The notes under the pieces are model-generated. The model was given only the letters and a program-made list of their open reading frames with translations. It made no database searches and was not told the DNA's origin. The translations under genes and the position numbers were made by a program. Of a stretch of 41,014 nucleotides of DNA, positions 9,634 through 19,048 are shown piece by piece. Source of the DNA: a bacterium (GTDB lineage Bacteria > Pseudomonadota > Alphaproteobacteria > Rhizobiales > JAKIUO01); NCBI GenBank assembly GCA_024228495.1, contig JAAETJ010000978.1, positions 1 through 41,014 on the forward strand, read 5' to 3'. Numbering within the stretch: the first letter of the stretch is position 1; the number at the start of each line of letters is the position of its first letter.

Positions 9634-10053
9634 ATGGCCCGAGTTACTGTCGAAGACTGCATTGATAAAGTCTCCAACCGGTTTGAACTTATTTTGCTGG
9701 CAGGGCATCGCTCGCGGATGATTTCGGCTGGTGGAGAGCTGACGCTTGAGCGCGACAATGATAAAAACCCGGTTGTTGCGCTACGCGAAATTGCTGAAGA
9801 GCGGATTTCTCCAGAGGACATGAAAGAAGACCTCATTCACTCCTTGCAAAAACATGTGGAAGTTGATGAACCAGAGGCAGAAGCTGCTCCATTGCTGACC
9901 AGCAATCTGCATCAGCGTTCAGAGCGTGTTATTCTTGGTCAGGACGATGCAGCCGGTGATGCGCCAACTCCTGAAATCATGACGGAAGATGAGCTGCTGC
10001 GTGGCATGGAACGTTTGGTTCCTGTCGAAAGCAATGGCCGCAAACGCCGTTAG
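9634..10053 (+). CDS. rpoZ: DNA-directed RNA polymerase omega subunit
   Basis: The omega subunit binds the beta' subunit of RNA polymerase, helps its assembly and, in many bacteria, forms part of a ppGpp binding site. The first 65 residues are the conserved domain: [34 protein letters not shown], and [11 protein letters not shown]. The remaining acidic tail is longer and more variable, as in other alphaproteobacteria (139 residues in total). It sits 98 bp before the ppGpp synthetase/hydrolase gene, a pairing conserved widely and functionally sensible. Confidence 0.96.
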   Translation: MARVTVEDCIDKVSNRFELILLAGHRSRMISAGGELTLERDNDKNPVVALREIAEERISPEDMKEDLIHSLQKHVEVDEPEAEAAPLLTSNLHQRSERVILGQDDAAGDAPTPEIMTEDELLRGMERLVPVESNGRKRR

Positions 10054-10151
10054 AAAAACTCTTGTTATCAAGGCTATAACGATGAAGTTTTTATTGTCTT
10101 GGTGTTAGATTTGATAGCAGTCCGAATTTGAATGAAGGAGTTATTTGGAAG

Positions 10152-12389
10152 ATGATGGGCCGAGATGAGCTCGTAGATCGCGTATCCAAATATAATCCCG
10201 AGACGAACAAGGCGCTAATTGCCCGCGCCTATGATTTCGCACAAGATGTGCACGATCACCAGACACGCAAATCGGGTGAAAAATATTTTATTCATCCCAA
10301 GGCCGTCGCTGAGATACTCACAGAACTAAAGCTAGATGATGCGACCATTGCCACAGGTCTGCTGCACGATACGATTGAGGATACGAGAGCCACTCGCGAA
10401 GAAATCAACAAATTATTCGGCGACGAAATAGGCGCATTGGTTGATGGGGTGACCAAGTTGGATCAGCTTGATCTCGTGACCAAGAAGGCTGAGCAGGCTG
10501 AGAATTTCCGCAAACTGTTGATAGCCATTTCGAGCGATGTACGCGTGCTGCTTGTCAAGCTCGCTGACCGTCTCCACAATATGCGCACCATGGAGCATAT
10601 GCGCGATGACCGCCGCCGTCATATATCTCGTGAGACCATGGAGATTTATGCGCCGCTTGCCGGGCGTATGGGTATTCAGTGGTTGCGCGATGAATTGGAA
10701 GATTTGTCATTCCGCTGGCTCTATCCCGAGGCTTACGAAACTATATTGGCGCGCCTTGAAAAATTGCGCTCCAGCTATTCCAGGTTGATTATCGAGGTTG
10801 AAAAAGAGCTGCACCTCAAGCTTGAGGAATACGGCATTGATGCCTTGGTGACGAACCGCGAAAAAAAGCCTTTTTCGATCTGGCGCAAAATGGAAAACCG
10901 GCAGATTGCTCTCGAGCAGCTTTGCGATATTTACGGGTTCCGGGTGATTACCAAATCCGTCGAGGATTGCTATCGGGTGCTTGGTGTCATTCATACCACC
11001 TGGCAGATCGTGCCGGGGCGCTTCAAGGATTATATCTCGGTTCCCAAATCAAACGATTATCAGTCCATTCATACTACCATCATTGGTCCAGAGCGCCAGC
11101 GGGTCGAATTGCAGATCCGCACAGAAAAAATGCACGAAGTTGGGGAGTTTGGCATCGCTGCTCATACGCTTTACAAAGAGAGTATTGAGGATGAAAGCAA
11201 TGGTAAACAACATCCCAAGCATGATTTGTTGCAAGACAGCAGCGCTTACCAATGGCTAAGGCAATTGGTTGATATGCTGCGTGAAGGAGATAACCCCGAA
11301 GAGTTTCTCGAACATACCCGTTTGGAGCTGTTTCAGGATCAGGTCTTTACTTTCACCCCCAATGGCGGGCTGATCGTCTTGCCGCACGCTGCCACGCCGA
11401 TTGATTTTGCCTATGCGGTTCATACCGATATTGGCGATACGTGCATCAGTTGCAAAATCAATGGCCGCCCCATGCCGCTTGTCACCAATCTTAAAAATGG
11501 CGATGAGGTCGAGATCAATTGTGCAGAGGGACATATGCCCCCTGCTGCCTGGGAAAATATCGCGGTGACCGGAAAGGCCAAAGCGGCGATCCGGCGCTCG
11601 ACGCGTGCTTCCATGCAAGAGCAATATGGTCGACTGGGGCACGAGATTATTATTCAGGGCTTTGCCTTTGCCGAACGCAAATTCACAAAAACCCTGCTGG
11701 AGGAAAAGCTTTTTCGTTTGCCCCAGGGCTCGGTGGTCGAGGTTTTTGCTGCCGTTGGCCGAGGTGAGCTGGCCGTGGATCTGGTGATTTCAGCGCTTTA
11801 TCCTGATTATGTGGCAGATGATGACAGTGATGTCAGTGTTATGAAGGCTGCCGGTCACGGAGAAGGTGGCTGGCTTGGCAAGACCATGGGGCTGAAATTC
11901 TTGTGGGCCGGGCAACCAGAAACCATTGGACCGGGCAGTGGCATTCCTATTCGTGGTACGCCGGATGATATGCCCATTCGCTTTGCGCCCAAAGGGGGAG
12001 CGTTGCCCGGTGAACGCATCGTTGGCATCATGACGCAAGGAGAGGGTATCATTATTTACCCGATTCATGCCAAGGCCTTGCAGAAATATGATGACCAGCC
12101 AGAGCGATGGGTCGATGTGACCTGGGATATTCAATCCGAAAGCCGCGAGCGTTTTCCAGCCCTCATCTCGGTGACCACCTATAATATGCCGGGGAGTTTG
12201 GCGCGGATTGCCCAGCTGATTGGTGAGGCGGATGCCAATATTGATAAATTACGAATGGTCAGACGGGCAGTGGATTTTACCGAAATGATGATCGGGCTGG
12301 AAGTCTGGGACATCAAGCATCTCAATCGTATTGTCGCCGGGATCAAGGCTATGAAAATTGTTAATCGTGTTTTTAGAATTCAAGGTTAG
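10152..12389 (+). CDS. rsh: bifunctional (p)ppGpp synthetase/hydrolase
   Basis: This is the single long RelA/SpoT homologue that makes and degrades ppGpp in the stringent response. Domains in order: HD hydrolase (about 20-180, with H72-D73 in LLHDTIEDT), synthetase (about 215-350; REKKPFSIWRKM, then GRFKDYISVPK and YQSIHTT), TGS (about 400-460, VFTFTPNGG), a helical region, and a C-terminal ACT domain (about 665-745). Both catalytic halves look complete. The start chosen is ATG 10152, 11 bases after AAGGAG and matching the family's MM-x-ELVxRV opening. An upstream TTG at 10128 would put the ribosome binding site inside the gene. It follows rpoZ and is followed by DUF2062, as in other alphaproteobacteria. 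Confidence 0.96.
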   Translation: MMGRDELVDRVSKYNPETNKALIARAYDFAQDVHDHQTRKSGEKYFIHPKAVAEILTELKLDDATIATGLLHDTIEDTRATREEINKLFGDEIGALVDGVTKLDQLDLVTKKAEQAENFRKLLIAISSDVRVLLVKLADRLHNMRTMEHMRDDRRRHISRETMEIYAPLAGRMGIQWLRDELEDLSFRWLYPEAYETILARLEKLRSSYSRLIIEVEKELHLKLEEYGIDALVTNREKKPFSIWRKMENRQIALEQLCDIYGFRVITKSVEDCYRVLGVIHTTWQIVPGRFKDYISVPKSNDYQSIHTTIIGPERQRVELQIRTEKMHEVGEFGIAAHTLYKESIEDESNGKQHPKHDLLQDSSAYQWLRQLVDMLREGDNPEEFLEHTRLELFQDQVFTFTPNGGLIVLPHAATPIDFAYAVHTDIGDTCISCKINGRPMPLVTNLKNGDEVEINCAEGHMPPAAWENIAVTGKAKAAIRRSTRASMQEQYGRLGHEIIIQGFAFAERKFTKTLLEEKLFRLPQGSVVEVFAAVGRGELAVDLVISALYPDYVADDDSDVSVMKAAGHGEGGWLGKTMGLKFLWAGQPETIGPGSGIPIRGTPDDMPIRFAPKGGALPGERIVGIMTQGEGIIIYPIHAKALQKYDDQPERWVDVTWDIQSESRERFPALISVTTYNMPGSLARIAQLIGEADANIDKLRMVRRAVDFTEMMIGLEVWDIKHLNRIVAGIKAMKIVNRVFRIQG

Positions 12390-12588
12390 TTTTTCCCCTG
12401 GTGGCTCCGGTTATCCCATTTCTATTGGCAGAACTTGAGGTCCAAGATGGAGCTCTTATATGAACGAGGGGTGAGGCTATTTGGCACGTGGTATCTAAAG
12501 CCAAGGCGCCTAAAATAGCAAAAGGCGCACATGTAGCTGTGTTTGTTTTCGTTTTCATAGTATCAAAACTTTCAAAAAGGTATTTCAG

Positions 12589-13164
12589 ATGCTGTTTGAT
12601 CGGCGAACTCCTCCCAAACTCAAGGAAAAAATACGGGTTGCCGTCTGGCCGCGTCGTAACTGGAAGCGCTCGATCCGCTATGTGTTGACGCGTATATTAC
12701 GGCTGCGCACGGCATCCAGCGCCATCGCCAGAGGTGCGGCTGCTGGTGTATTGGTTTCTTTTACGCCGTTTTTGGGATTTCATTTCATCCTGGCGGGATT
12801 GCTTGCATGGACCATGCGCGGCAGTATCATCGCCTCTGCCCTTGGCACATTTTTTGGCAATCCCTTGACCTTCCCCTTTATCTGGATTGGCACCTATCAG
12901 CTTGGCAATCGTTTGCTTGGTCTTGAAACAAAACTGACAGGCGATGGTCTTACCGGGCAGATCAAGGATATGAACACCAACATAACAGACTCTTCCTGGG
13001 ATAATCTGTGGTCAGCGGTTGAAATGCTATGGCCTGTCATGCTCAAACCCATGGCAGTTGGCGGGGTGATAATGGGGCTGGTCGCGGGGCTTGTTTCCTA
13101 CTATCTTGTCAAGAAGTTGGTCGGTGCTTATCAGGTTCGCCACGAGGTTGATCAGCCGGCTTGA
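12589..13164 (+). CDS. DUF2062 membrane protein
   Basis: An integral membrane protein of the DUF2062 family, of unknown function. The N-terminus is strongly basic (about residues 8-45, RRTPPKLKEKIRVAVWPRR). Hydrophobic segments follow around residues 48-75 (the family's GAAAGVLVSFTPFLGFHF region) and 80-105 (ASALGTFFGNPLTFPFIW). A C-terminal membrane helix lies around 150-175. In alphaproteobacteria DUF2062 typically lies between rsh and pdxJ, as here. A 199-bp gap separates it from rsh; pdxJ follows after 30 bp and is probably co-transcribed. Confidence 0.87.
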   Translation: MLFDRRTPPKLKEKIRVAVWPRRNWKRSIRYVLTRILRLRTASSAIARGAAAGVLVSFTPFLGFHFILAGLLAWTMRGSIIASALGTFFGNPLTFPFIWIGTYQLGNRLLGLETKLTGDGLTGQIKDMNTNITDSSWDNLWSAVEMLWPVMLKPMAVGGVIMGLVAGLVSYYLVKKLVGAYQVRHEVDQPA

Positions 13165-13194
13165 TCGCAAAACGAAGCGGCAGGAGTGTTCGCT

Positions 13195-13980
13195 ATGAGT
13201 TTATCGCAAGAAAAGCCTCCCCATCTGCGGCTGGGTGTCAATATTGATCATGTCGCTACCATCAGAAATGCGCGCGGCGGCGGGCATCCCGATCCTCTTA
13301 AAGCAGCTATTCTGGCGATTGATGCGGGGGCTGATGGTATTACCGCTCATTTGCGTGAAGATCGTCGCCATATCAGCGATGAGGATATCGAAAAACTTCG
13401 TTCGCAGATTCCTTCTCCGCTTAATCTGGAAATGGCCGCAACGATCGAAATGCTGGGTATTGCCGTGCAGTGCAAGCCGCATGCCTGCTGTCTGGTACCT
13501 GAAAAACGTCAAGAACTCACCACTGAAGGTGGGCTTGACGCGGTGGCCGGGCACAACCACTTGACCCCCTATGTTAAACAGCTTGTGGATGCCGGGATCC
13601 GTGTATCCATGTTTATTGACCCAGATTTTGCCCAGGCTGATGCCTCGCACTCAATGGGTGCCGATGTGGTGGAAATCCATACGGGCACTTATTGCGAAGC
13701 CGTCATTGCGGGGGATCGGCGAGAAATCAGCGCTGAACTTGAGCGGATCAAAAAAATGGCGACCTATGCGAGCAGCCTCGGGCTTGAAGTGCATGCAGGT
13801 CATGGCTTGACCTATGAATCGGTTGGGCCGGTTGCGGAATTGCCAGAGATTGTTGAGCTGAATATTGGACATTTCCTTATTGGAGAAGCGATCTTCGGGG
13901 GGCTTGATAGCTCGATCCGTCGTATGCGTGCGTTAATGGACAAGGCACGAGCCGAGAGTGGAGGGCAAAAAAGCGCCTGA
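13195..13980 (+). CDS. pdxJ: pyridoxine 5'-phosphate synthase
   Basis: PdxJ condenses 1-deoxyxylulose-5-phosphate with 3-amino-2-oxopropyl phosphate to make pyridoxine phosphate, in the cytoplasm. The TIM-barrel signatures are clear: LGVNIDHVATIRNARGG, GITAHLREDRRHI, NLEMAATIEM, CLVPEKRQELTTEGG, HAGHGLTYE, and ELNIGHFLIGEAIF. The length is 261 residues. ATG 13195 is chosen because CAGGAG ends eight bases before it; a GTG at 13186 in the same frame overlaps that ribosome binding site. It lies directly upstream of acpS, the common pdxJ-acpS pair. Confidence 0.97.
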   Translation: MSLSQEKPPHLRLGVNIDHVATIRNARGGGHPDPLKAAILAIDAGADGITAHLREDRRHISDEDIEKLRSQIPSPLNLEMAATIEMLGIAVQCKPHACCLVPEKRQELTTEGGLDAVAGHNHLTPYVKQLVDAGIRVSMFIDPDFAQADASHSMGADVVEIHTGTYCEAVIAGDRREISAELERIKKMATYASSLGLEVHAGHGLTYESVGPVAELPEIVELNIGHFLIGEAIFGGLDSSIRRMRALMDKARAESGGQKSA

Positions 13981-14031
13981 AGTTAGGGCCGTTTTTGTTA
14001 TCTTGATATGAATTGGGAGCTTTGAGCGCAT

Positions 14032-14433
14032 ATGATCCTTGGCCTTGGCAATGACCTCATCGATATTCGGCGCATAGAAAAAGTCATCGATAAATATGGC
14101 GAGCGTTTTCTTGAGCGTATTTTCACACCTATTGAACGTGAAAAGTCAGAGCGCCGGGCTGGACGTGTAGCATCCTATGCCAAAAGATTTGCTGCCAAGG
14201 AAGCTTGCTCCAAGGCTCTTGGTACCGGATTGGCGCAGGGGGTTTATTGGCGCGACATGGGGGTTGTCAATCTGCGTTCTGGCAAGCCGACCATGAATTT
14301 GTCGGGGCGGGCATTTGAGCATCTGGAGGCGTTGGTGCCGTTGGGTCATGATCCCAGAATTGATCTCACCATTACCGATGATTTTCCACTAGCACAGGCT
14401 ATTGTCATCATATCAGCAGTTCCCAAGGCATAA
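14032..14433 (+). CDS. acpS: holo-[acyl-carrier-protein] synthase
   Basis: AcpS attaches the 4'-phosphopantetheine arm of coenzyme A to acyl carrier protein, which is required for fatty acid synthesis. The family motifs are [13 protein letters not shown], with the metal ligand D8, and [16 protein letters not shown], with E57. The 133-residue length is standard. It is the middle gene of the pdxJ-acpS-lepB-rnc-era run that links cofactor, lipid and export functions in proteobacteria. Confidence 0.96.
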   Translation: MILGLGNDLIDIRRIEKVIDKYGERFLERIFTPIEREKSERRAGRVASYAKRFAAKEACSKALGTGLAQGVYWRDMGVVNLRSGKPTMNLSGRAFEHLEALVPLGHDPRIDLTITDDFPLAQAIVIISAVPKA

Positions 14434-14551
14434 AACGGGGAGCTGACTGGTACCGCCAATTATTTGCCATCACTATATATAAAGGATATAGGGCAGGGAG
14501 GTCACTTCCTGTTTTAAGTAAAATCTGGTCGGGCAGAAGGAATGTCATTTG

Positions 14552-15307
14552 ATGGATGCGGAAATGGAGACTCTCGAAAAAACGTCCTTTCTCGGCAGCA
14601 TTATTGATGTTGCCAAGATTGTTGCCATGGCGATCATGATTGCCCTGTTTATCAGGGTTTTTGCCTTTCAGCCTTTCAATATCCCGTCCGGTTCCATGAA
14701 ATCGACCCTGCTGGTGGGGGATTATCTGTTTATTTCCAAATTCAGTTATGGCTATAGCCGCTATTCTTTTCCCTTCGATGTGAAATTATTTGAAGGACGG
14801 ATTTTTGGGTCTTCGCCGGAGCGCGGCGATGTAGCGGTCTTTCATTATAACAAGGTCGACTATATCAAGCGAGTAGTCGGTTTGCCGGGAGACCGGGTCC
14901 AAATGCGCGATGGGCGCATGTACCTGAATGAAAAGCCGGTGGATCGCAAAGCTGGTCTGCCCTTTGAGATCACTAATTTCTATGGTCAAAAACGTTTCGT
15001 AAAACGCTATATCGAAAGCATGCTTAACGGTAAAACCTACCAAACGCTGGATATTACCGAGAACGGCTCTGGTGATAATACGCGCGTCTATACGGTGCCA
15101 TCCGGGCATTATTTCATGATGGGTGATAATCGCGATAATTCGAGCGACAGTCGATTTAGCTCCCCTATAGGTTTCGTACCCGCACAAAATCTGATAGGCA
15201 AGGCTCAATTCTTGTATTTTTCCCATGCCGATATGGCCCGCGCCAACAGCTATTTTGATCGATTTGATCTTGTCCGCTGGAAGCGTCTGTTTACCTGGAT
15301 CAAGTGA
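14552..15307 (+). CDS. lepB: signal peptidase I, first copy
   Basis: Type I signal peptidase cuts signal peptides from exported proteins on the outer face of the inner membrane. A cytoplasmic N-terminus is followed by one membrane segment (about residues 15-37). Box B is NIPSGSMKSTLLVGDYLF with nucleophile Ser48, and DYIKRVVGLPGD carries general-base Lys106. GDNRDNSSDSR lies near the end. It is a complete serine-lysine enzyme of 251 residues. ATG 14552 is used; TTG 14549 immediately before it is an alternative. A second lepB lies 65 bp downstream in the same direction. Confidence 0.95.
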   Translation: MDAEMETLEKTSFLGSIIDVAKIVAMAIMIALFIRVFAFQPFNIPSGSMKSTLLVGDYLFISKFSYGYSRYSFPFDVKLFEGRIFGSSPERGDVAVFHYNKVDYIKRVVGLPGDRVQMRDGRMYLNEKPVDRKAGLPFEITNFYGQKRFVKRYIESMLNGKTYQTLDITENGSGDNTRVYTVPSGHYFMMGDNRDNSSDSRFSSPIGFVPAQNLIGKAQFLYFSHADMARANSYFDRFDLVRWKRLFTWIK

Positions 15308-15372
15308 TCAGGTACATAGATTATGGGGGATCATAACGGTAAAAAAGGGCGCGGCTCTGGAAAGTAAACAAT

Positions 15373-16131
15373 ATGGCGATGAATGAAACTACAAGCACCA
15401 AGAAACCAGCGAGCGACTTGGGGGATACGGTGCGTATTGTCGTCCACGCTCTTATCCTTGCACTGCTAATTCGTATATTCTTGTTTCAGCCCTTCAATAT
15501 TCCGTCTGGTTCCATGAAGGAAACTTTATTGATTGGCGACTATCTGTTCGTTTCGAAGTTCAGCTATGGCTATTCTCGTCACTCCTTGCCCTTTAGTCCG
15601 CAGCTGTTTTCCGGGCGGATATGGAGTAGTGACCCCAAGCGCGGTGATGTAGCCGTGTTTAAAAATCCTTATACGGGAGAAGATTATATCAAGCGCGTGA
15701 TTGGCCTGCCCGGCGATGAAATTCAGATGATTGATGGTGTTTTACATATTAATGGGGTTTTTGTACCCAAGAAGAAGGTCAAGGATTTTCTTGGCCGTGA
15801 CCGCCGCGGCATCAGGCGAAAGATCCCCCGCTATCAAGAAACACTCCCCAATGGGGTGAGTTATTTCGTGCTGGATGAGCTTCGATCCGGTCCACTCGAT
15901 ACGACGCGGGTGTATAAAGTTCCCGCAGACCACTTTTTCATGATGGGTGACAATCGAGACAATTCAACCGATAGTCGCGTCGACAATATGGTTGGACCGG
16001 TACCGTTGGTCAATTTTGTCGGTCGTGCCGATCGTTTGTTCTTTTCTGTCGATGAGGCGGGTAGCTGGTTAAAATTCTGGAACTGGCCTTCCGATATTCG
16101 CTGGACACGTATTTTTTCTGCGGTCAAGTAA
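15373..16131 (+). CDS. lepB: signal peptidase I, second copy
   Basis: A second type I signal peptidase follows the first in tandem. It keeps all catalytic features: one N-terminal membrane segment (about 20-40), NIPSGSMKETLLIGDYLF with Ser47, DYIKRVIGLPGD with Lys107, and GDNRDNSTDSR. The two copies agree closely around boxes B to E. They differ in the periplasmic beta-domain between about residues 120 and 175, where this copy has a basic insert (KKKVKDFLGRDRRGIRRK). This points to an old duplication in which the substrate-facing part has diverged. Both are likely active and co-transcribed with rnc-era downstream. Confidence 0.94.
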   Translation: MAMNETTSTKKPASDLGDTVRIVVHALILALLIRIFLFQPFNIPSGSMKETLLIGDYLFVSKFSYGYSRHSLPFSPQLFSGRIWSSDPKRGDVAVFKNPYTGEDYIKRVIGLPGDEIQMIDGVLHINGVFVPKKKVKDFLGRDRRGIRRKIPRYQETLPNGVSYFVLDELRSGPLDTTRVYKVPADHFFMMGDNRDNSTDSRVDNMVGPVPLVNFVGRADRLFFSVDEAGSWLKFWNWPSDIRWTRIFSAVK

Positions 16132-16210
16132 TGGATGGTGTTGCCTGAACTAAGCATCTGATATTTTTGCGAAAAAAATTATTTGATTAAAAACAGCTTT
16201 GGACGCTCCT

Positions 16211-16909
16211 ATGAGACTGAAACAACTCCAGGAAAAGATCGGCTATACGTTCATAGATCGCACTTTGCTTGAAAAAGCTGTTATTCATGCCAGTGCCCGC
16301 GAGAAAAAGCGCCAGTCCGAAGATAATGAGCGGCTGGAATTTCTGGGTGACCGGGTGCTCGGTCTCAGTATTGCGCAATTGCTCTATGCGGAATTTCCGA
16401 TGGCGCCCGAAGGGGAACTGGCGCGCCGCTTTAATCGCCTTGTTCGCAAAGAAACCTGCGCGCTGGTCTCAAAGAATATGGATCTTGGCAATCATCTCAT
16501 ATTGAGTCAGTCAGAAAAAACCGCCGGCGGGACCCGCAATATCAATATATTGGGTGATGCCTGTGAGGCGGTACTTGGCGCGGTCTTTATTGATGGGGGA
16601 TTTGCCCCTGCCAAAGAATTGATATTGCGTTTTTGGAGCCCGCTGCTATTAAATGCCGATGAAATACCGGTCGACCCCAAAACCGCGTTGCAAGAATGGG
16701 CACAGGGAAATCATTTAAAACTGCCGCGCTATGTGGAAGTTTCGCGCTCTGGTCCAGATCATGAGCCGGTTTTTGTAATGCAGGTGATTGTCGAGCGTAT
16801 TGCTCCGCAATCTGGTCAGGGCAATTCAAAACGTCTGGCTGAGCGAGAAGCGGCTGCTGCATTATTGATCCGCGAGGGTGTATGGAAAGAGAATCAGATC
16901 TATGACTAA
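16211..16909 (+). CDS. rnc: ribonuclease III
   Basis: RNase III cuts double-stranded RNA in rRNA maturation and mRNA control. The catalytic signature NERLEFLGDRVLGL and the second acidic site GDACEAVLGAVFIDGG are intact. A C-terminal double-stranded RNA binding domain begins near DPKTALQEWAQ and ends near the AEREAAAALL helix. ATG 16211 gives 232 residues; a TTG at 16199 would add four, and neither has a strong ribosome binding site. The stop codon lies inside the start region of era (ATGACTAA), so the two genes overlap by eight bases and are translationally coupled. Confidence 0.96.
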   Translation: MRLKQLQEKIGYTFIDRTLLEKAVIHASAREKKRQSEDNERLEFLGDRVLGLSIAQLLYAEFPMAPEGELARRFNRLVRKETCALVSKNMDLGNHLILSQSEKTAGGTRNINILGDACEAVLGAVFIDGGFAPAKELILRFWSPLLLNADEIPVDPKTALQEWAQGNHLKLPRYVEVSRSGPDHEPVFVMQVIVERIAPQSGQGNSKRLAEREAAAALLIREGVWKENQIYD

Positions 16910-17813
16910 CAAATCCGAGCAACCCCGCTGCGGGTTTGCTACACTGATCGGCGCGCCCAATGCCGGGAAATCCACCCTCACCAATCATCTCGTTGGCACC
17001 AAGGTGTCAATCGTCACCCATAAGGTGCAAACCACAAGAGCACGGCTGCGCGGTATCTTGATGGAGGGCGATGTGCAGGTTGTGCTTGTGGATACGCCTG
17101 GTATATTTGTGCCGCGCCGCCGTTTGGATCGTGCCATGGTGGATGCCGCCTGGTCGGGAGCGCGCGAGGGCGATGTGATCTTGTGCATGGTGGATGTGGA
17201 ACGTGGTCTTAGTGCTGATGTTGAACGTATCTTGAAGGGAATGAACGATCTCGATGGCCTCAAGGCGCTGGTGCTCAACAAGATTGATAAAACCGGCAAG
17301 GACACACTGCTAGCTCTTACCAAACAGATTTCCGAACTGGTAACGTTCGATGAGACCTTCATGGTTTCGGCTCTGCGTGGTCATGGGGTCAATGATCTTA
17401 AAAACTGGTTGGTTGAAAAAATGCCAGTCGGACCGTGGCATTTTCCTGAAGATCAGTTGGTGGATGCGCCCATGATGTTGACCGCCGCCGAGATCACCCG
17501 TGAAAAAATCTATTTGCGCCTGCATCAGGAATTACCCTATGCCTCGACCGTCGAGACGACCGAATGGAAGAATCTCGATAATGGTTCGGTACGCATTGAG
17601 CAGACCATCTTTGTGGAGCGCGATAGCCAAAAAATGATCGTGTTGGGGAAAGGCGGGCGTTCCATCAAGGCGATCTCGCAAGAAAGCCGTCATGAGTTGG
17701 CCGAAATTCTCGATATGCCAGTGCATCTGTTTCTGTTCGTTAAGGTTCGTGAAAACTGGGGCGATGATCCAGAGCGATATCGCGGCATCGGTCTTGACTT
17801 TCCCAAGGAATAA
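16902..17813 (+). CDS. era: GTPase Era
   Basis: Era is an essential GTPase that binds 16S rRNA and helps mature the small ribosomal subunit. The GTPase motifs are GAPNAGKS (17-24), DTPG (64-67) and NKID (126-129). The C-terminal KH domain is recognisable by IVLGKGGRSIKAI. The 303-residue length is normal. ATG 16902 is chosen because the family begins a few residues before the CGFATLIGAPN strand, and because the ATG overlaps the rnc stop. A GTG at 16878 in the same frame would lie inside rnc and is less likely. Confidence 0.96.
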   Translation: MTNKSEQPRCGFATLIGAPNAGKSTLTNHLVGTKVSIVTHKVQTTRARLRGILMEGDVQVVLVDTPGIFVPRRRLDRAMVDAAWSGAREGDVILCMVDVERGLSADVERILKGMNDLDGLKALVLNKIDKTGKDTLLALTKQISELVTFDETFMVSALRGHGVNDLKNWLVEKMPVGPWHFPEDQLVDAPMMLTAAEITREKIYLRLHQELPYASTVETTEWKNLDNGSVRIEQTIFVERDSQKMIVLGKGGRSIKAISQESRHELAEILDMPVHLFLFVKVRENWGDDPERYRGIGLDFPKE

Positions 17814-17985
17814 AAGTCGACGAATACAAATGTCCTCGCCGGACAGGAAGCTTGCACCGGGGACCAGTCCCTTGACCCCACATCTCTAAAATAGGGTCGC
17901 AAAGAGACGAGTCCTTTGTCGCCCGCTGCGCAAGCGTTCTGTCTGAATGGACATTTTTTCAACTGTGCAAAGGATACCATTTCAA

Positions 17986-18699
17986 ATGCAATGGTGTGAT
18001 ACCGGCATCATCATCTCTACACGCCGCCATGGCGAAACGAGCGTGATCGTTGATTTGTTGACGCGAGATCACGGGCGTCATAGCGGCATGGTGCGTGGGG
18101 GGCGCTCCAAACGCCATCGTCCGGTTTTGCAGTTGGGAAATCGGGTCGGGGCGGATTGGAAAGCGCGATTGCCGGAGTATCTTGGCATGTATATTCTTGA
18201 GCCAGAAAAACTGCGTAGCGCTCTTGTTATGGATGACCCTGCCAAACTGCTCGCCTTGCAATCGGTATGTGTGCTTGCCGGGCAGGTTGCCGAGCGTGAA
18301 CCTCATCCTGGACTGTTTGATGCGACCGAAATTTTGATTGCCGCTTTGGCGGGAGACGAACCCTGGCAACCGATGTTTGTCATGTGGGAGCTTGGGCTGC
18401 TTGGAGAGCTGGGTTTTGGTCTTGATTTGACAGTTTGTGCTGTAACCGGCTCGAGCGATGAGTTGATTTATGTATCGCCGCGCTCGTTACGAGCTGTGTC
18501 GCGGCAGGTGGGGGAGCCTTATCATGATCGATTGCTGCCTTTACCCTCATTCCTGATCAACAGTAACATGTCAGAAACCAGCCACACTGATATTAAATCT
18601 GGTTTGGAACTAACCGGCTATTTCCTGCAAAAATATTTTTCAGAGATGAAACAGCAAGACCTTCCCGAGATACGCCAAAGGTTATATTCATGTCTATGA
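17986..18699 (+). CDS. recO: DNA repair protein RecO
   Basis: RecO works with RecR to load RecA on single-stranded DNA during recombinational repair. The N-terminal OB-fold shows the usual opening QWCDTGIIISTRRHGETSVIVD, then RGGRSKRHRPVLQLGN. The C-terminal helical domain follows, with WELGLLGELGFGLDL. ATG 17986 matches the family start and has an AAAGGA site about ten bases before it. An upstream ATG at 17947 would add 13 unmatched residues. The protein is 237 residues. It follows era after a 172-bp gap, in the usual rnc-era-recO order. The parC gene often found next is absent. Confidence 0.92.
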   Translation: MQWCDTGIIISTRRHGETSVIVDLLTRDHGRHSGMVRGGRSKRHRPVLQLGNRVGADWKARLPEYLGMYILEPEKLRSALVMDDPAKLLALQSVCVLAGQVAEREPHPGLFDATEILIAALAGDEPWQPMFVMWELGLLGELGFGLDLTVCAVTGSSDELIYVSPRSLRAVSRQVGEPYHDRLLPLPSFLINSNMSETSHTDIKSGLELTGYFLQKYFSEMKQQDLPEIRQRLYSCL

Positions 18700-19048
18700 A
18701 TATTATGGGCAAGCATAAAAACTTGATTACACACAATAAAAATCGGATGTAATTTAAAAGTTATTTTATTGCTAGCATTTGTTTGCATTTACTATTGGTT
18801 AACCATATAGTCACAGGCAGACCGAACATGAAAGGTTGACCCGATCCTGGAAGGAACGGGGAGTGATGGGGCCTGAAAATAGACACAAATGAAAGTCAAT
18901 TCATTGATAGTTGAACTCCACTGATTCTTTAAGCCTTTTGGTTTATTGGGTGCGTGGAATTTTACTGTCAACGTGCACTTGTCATATCGTCAGTTTTCAA
19001 GTGACCAAAATTAAAACAGTATATCTTTTTTAGAGAGGGAGATTCTAC
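18700..19048. other. 349-bp intergenic region
   Basis: No convincing gene is present. A 20-codon ATG frame overlapping the recO stop (from 18690) has no supporting features. A TTAA-N7-TTTA pattern occurs near 18756-18770, but the region is AT-rich and the match may be chance. The right part should carry the promoter and leader of the small secreted-protein gene at 19049, whose ribosome binding site (AGAGAGGGAG) is strong. Confidence 0.4.
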
